This document shows, piece after piece, positions 4,532-5,457 of a DNA stretch of 5,457 nucleotides (position 1 is the stretch's first letter; every line of letters starts with the position of its first letter). The notes beneath the pieces were generated by a model that saw only the letters and a program-made list of their open reading frames with translations, was not told the origin of the DNA and made no database searches. The translations under genes were made by a program, and so were the position numbers. This DNA is from an uncultured Bacilli bacterium (GTDB lineage: Bacteria > Bacillota_I > Bacilli_A > ML615J-28 > CAG-698): positions 1-5,457 of the forward strand of contig CANQVW010000104.1 of the NCBI GenBank assembly GCA_947627395.1, written 5' to 3'.

Positions 4532-5457
4532 TTAATGATGATTTTTTTTACGATGTTCCATAAGCAATTCTTGTTTAATGTCCCACAATTTTTGTGATAA
4601 ATCTACATAATAATTATGTGGATTTTCAAAACGAGTGACTTCATCCCATAATGTACTCATTTGTTTTACACAATAATTTTTAATTTCATCTAAAGTTGGA
4701 TTTTGATAAACTAATTTTCCTTGAATAAAAATAGGTCTTAATAATTCTACTGCTTCGTAATCAGAAATGATTTTTCTTTTCCATGTTGCTTGTGGATCAA
4801 ATAATTCTAAAGGTTTCGTAAAGTCAATTTTCTCATCATAAATCGTTAAGAAATCAGCTTCTGCTTTTCCATTGGCTTTATCGTATAAACGATAAACTCG
4901 TTTAAAATGTGGTGTTGTAATTTTACCAACATTTTCACTAATTTTAATTCTTGGAATAATTCTTCCTTGTTCATCTTCTATGGCGCATAATTTATAAACA
5001 CCATCGAAAACCGGATCACTTTTAGAGGTAATTAAACGTTCTCCCACACCAAAACAATCAATTCTTGCTCCTTGATATAATAAATCGCGAATGATGTATT
5101 CATCTAAAGAATTTGATGCAAAAATTTTACAATCATTAAAACCTTCATCATCTAATATCTTTCTACATTTTTTTGATAAATATGAAATATCCCCTGAATC
5201 TAGACGAATTCCCTTGGGGCGTTTTCCTAAAGGAAGTAATACTTCACGAAATGCCTTTATAGCGTTTGGTAAACCACTTTTTAAAACATCATACGTATCG
5301 ACAAGTAAAATAGTGTTATCTGGATAGATTTCACAATATTTTTTAAAAGCTTCATATTCATCTTTAAACATTTGAATCCATGAATGAGCCATGGTTCCAC
5401 TCGCTGGAGCATGAAAAGTTAAATCTGTTTGGGTACAACTTGTTCCAGTGCATCCAG
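4532..5457 (-). CDS. pncB: Nicotinate phosphoribosyltransferase (5' end outside window)
   Basis: The C-terminal 307 or so residues of NAPRTase, which joins nicotinate and PRPP (with ATP hydrolysis) to give nicotinate mononucleotide in the Preiss-Handler NAD salvage route; cytosolic. The frame is open to the right edge; the Met at 5390-5392 is internal, since the codons before it read GCTGTSCTQTDL and HAPASGTMAHSW, a typical NAPRTase core segment. Counting from the edge: GTMAHSW (20-26), LLVDTYDVLKSG (50-61), the PRPP-site motif GIRLDSGD (82-89), FASNSLDE (112-119), and GVGERL (136-141) followed by TSKSDPVFDGVYKL (143-156), the phosphate-binding region. Family members in Bacilli are about 480-490 aa, so roughly 170-180 N-terminal residues are missing. 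The C-terminus ends in a basic HRKKNHH. It is the first visible gene of a tight operon; its promoter is outside the window. Confidence 0.93.
   Translation of the reverse strand, partial: GCTGTSCTQTDLTFHAPASGTMAHSWIQMFKDEYEAFKKYCEIYPDNTILLVDTYDVLKSGLPNAIKAFREVLLPLGKRPKGIRLDSGDISYLSKKCRKILDDEGFNDCKIFASNSLDEYIIRDLLYQGARIDCFGVGERLITSKSDPVFDGVYKLCAIEDEQGRIIPRIKISENVGKITTPHFKRVYRLYDKANGKAEADFLTIYDEKIDFTKPLELFDPQATWKRKIISDYEAVELLRPIFIQGKLVYQNPTLDEIKNYCVKQMSTLWDEVTRFENPHNYYVDLSQKLWDIKQELLMEHRKKNHH

Noticed and set aside
1..5457. Mycoplasma-type code (TGA as Trp)
   Set aside because: Trp is encoded by TGG in the intact genes, and TGA ends the transporter and acyltransferase genes.
1..5457. CRISPR array, tRNA/rRNA gene, complete insertion sequence or riboswitch
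   Set aside because: No regularly spaced repeats, cloverleaf or rRNA-like sequence, transposase motif or recognisable aptamer was seen on reading both strands.

Overview
The window is AT-rich DNA from a low-GC Gram-positive bacterium. Protein style (Lys/Asn/Ile-rich, AGGAG-type ribosome binding sites, TGG for Trp, both TGA and TAA as stops) fits Bacillota using the standard code, perhaps a gut Erysipelotrichales-type lineage. That placement is a guess from protein style only, and no rRNA or tRNA gene is present to test it. Every intact gene is on the minus strand, so transcription runs from the right edge to the left.

Right part (5457 to about 1763): a compact metabolic operon. It holds nicotinate phosphoribosyltransferase (5' end outside the window), a guanylate-kinase family enzyme, a GPH/MelB-type sugar:cation symporter and a PlsC-like acyltransferase. 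The genes are 21 bp apart or overlap by 11 and 4 nt, and the last pair is probably translationally coupled. The first two act on PRPP/NAD and nucleotides; no obvious substrate links them to the transporter and acyltransferase.

Middle (about 1126-1756): a single-gene unit with its own promoter, strong ribosome binding site and hairpin terminator. It encodes a 176-aa TIR-like protein of the ThsB/MTH538 type, the family that senses phage in Thoeris defence. No ThsA-type effector is in the window. By recalled alignment, the catalytic Glu of ThsB is Gln here (Q86), which makes this the most interesting gene of the window.

Left part (1-1125): an accessory scar. Just past the TIR terminator are frameshifted, stop-containing pieces with YD/RHS-repeat character. 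Further left come a decayed lipoprotein signal-peptide-like piece, a long bidirectional hairpin, the 3' tail of an unrecognised plus-strand gene, and a 5'-less minus-strand reading frame that reaches a YD-repeat motif and runs off the left edge. The last two meet back to back near 503-520, both lacking their 5' ends, which suggests a deletion or inversion junction. The TIR gene therefore lies on the border between a stable metabolic operon and a decaying YD-repeat (polymorphic-toxin-like) region.
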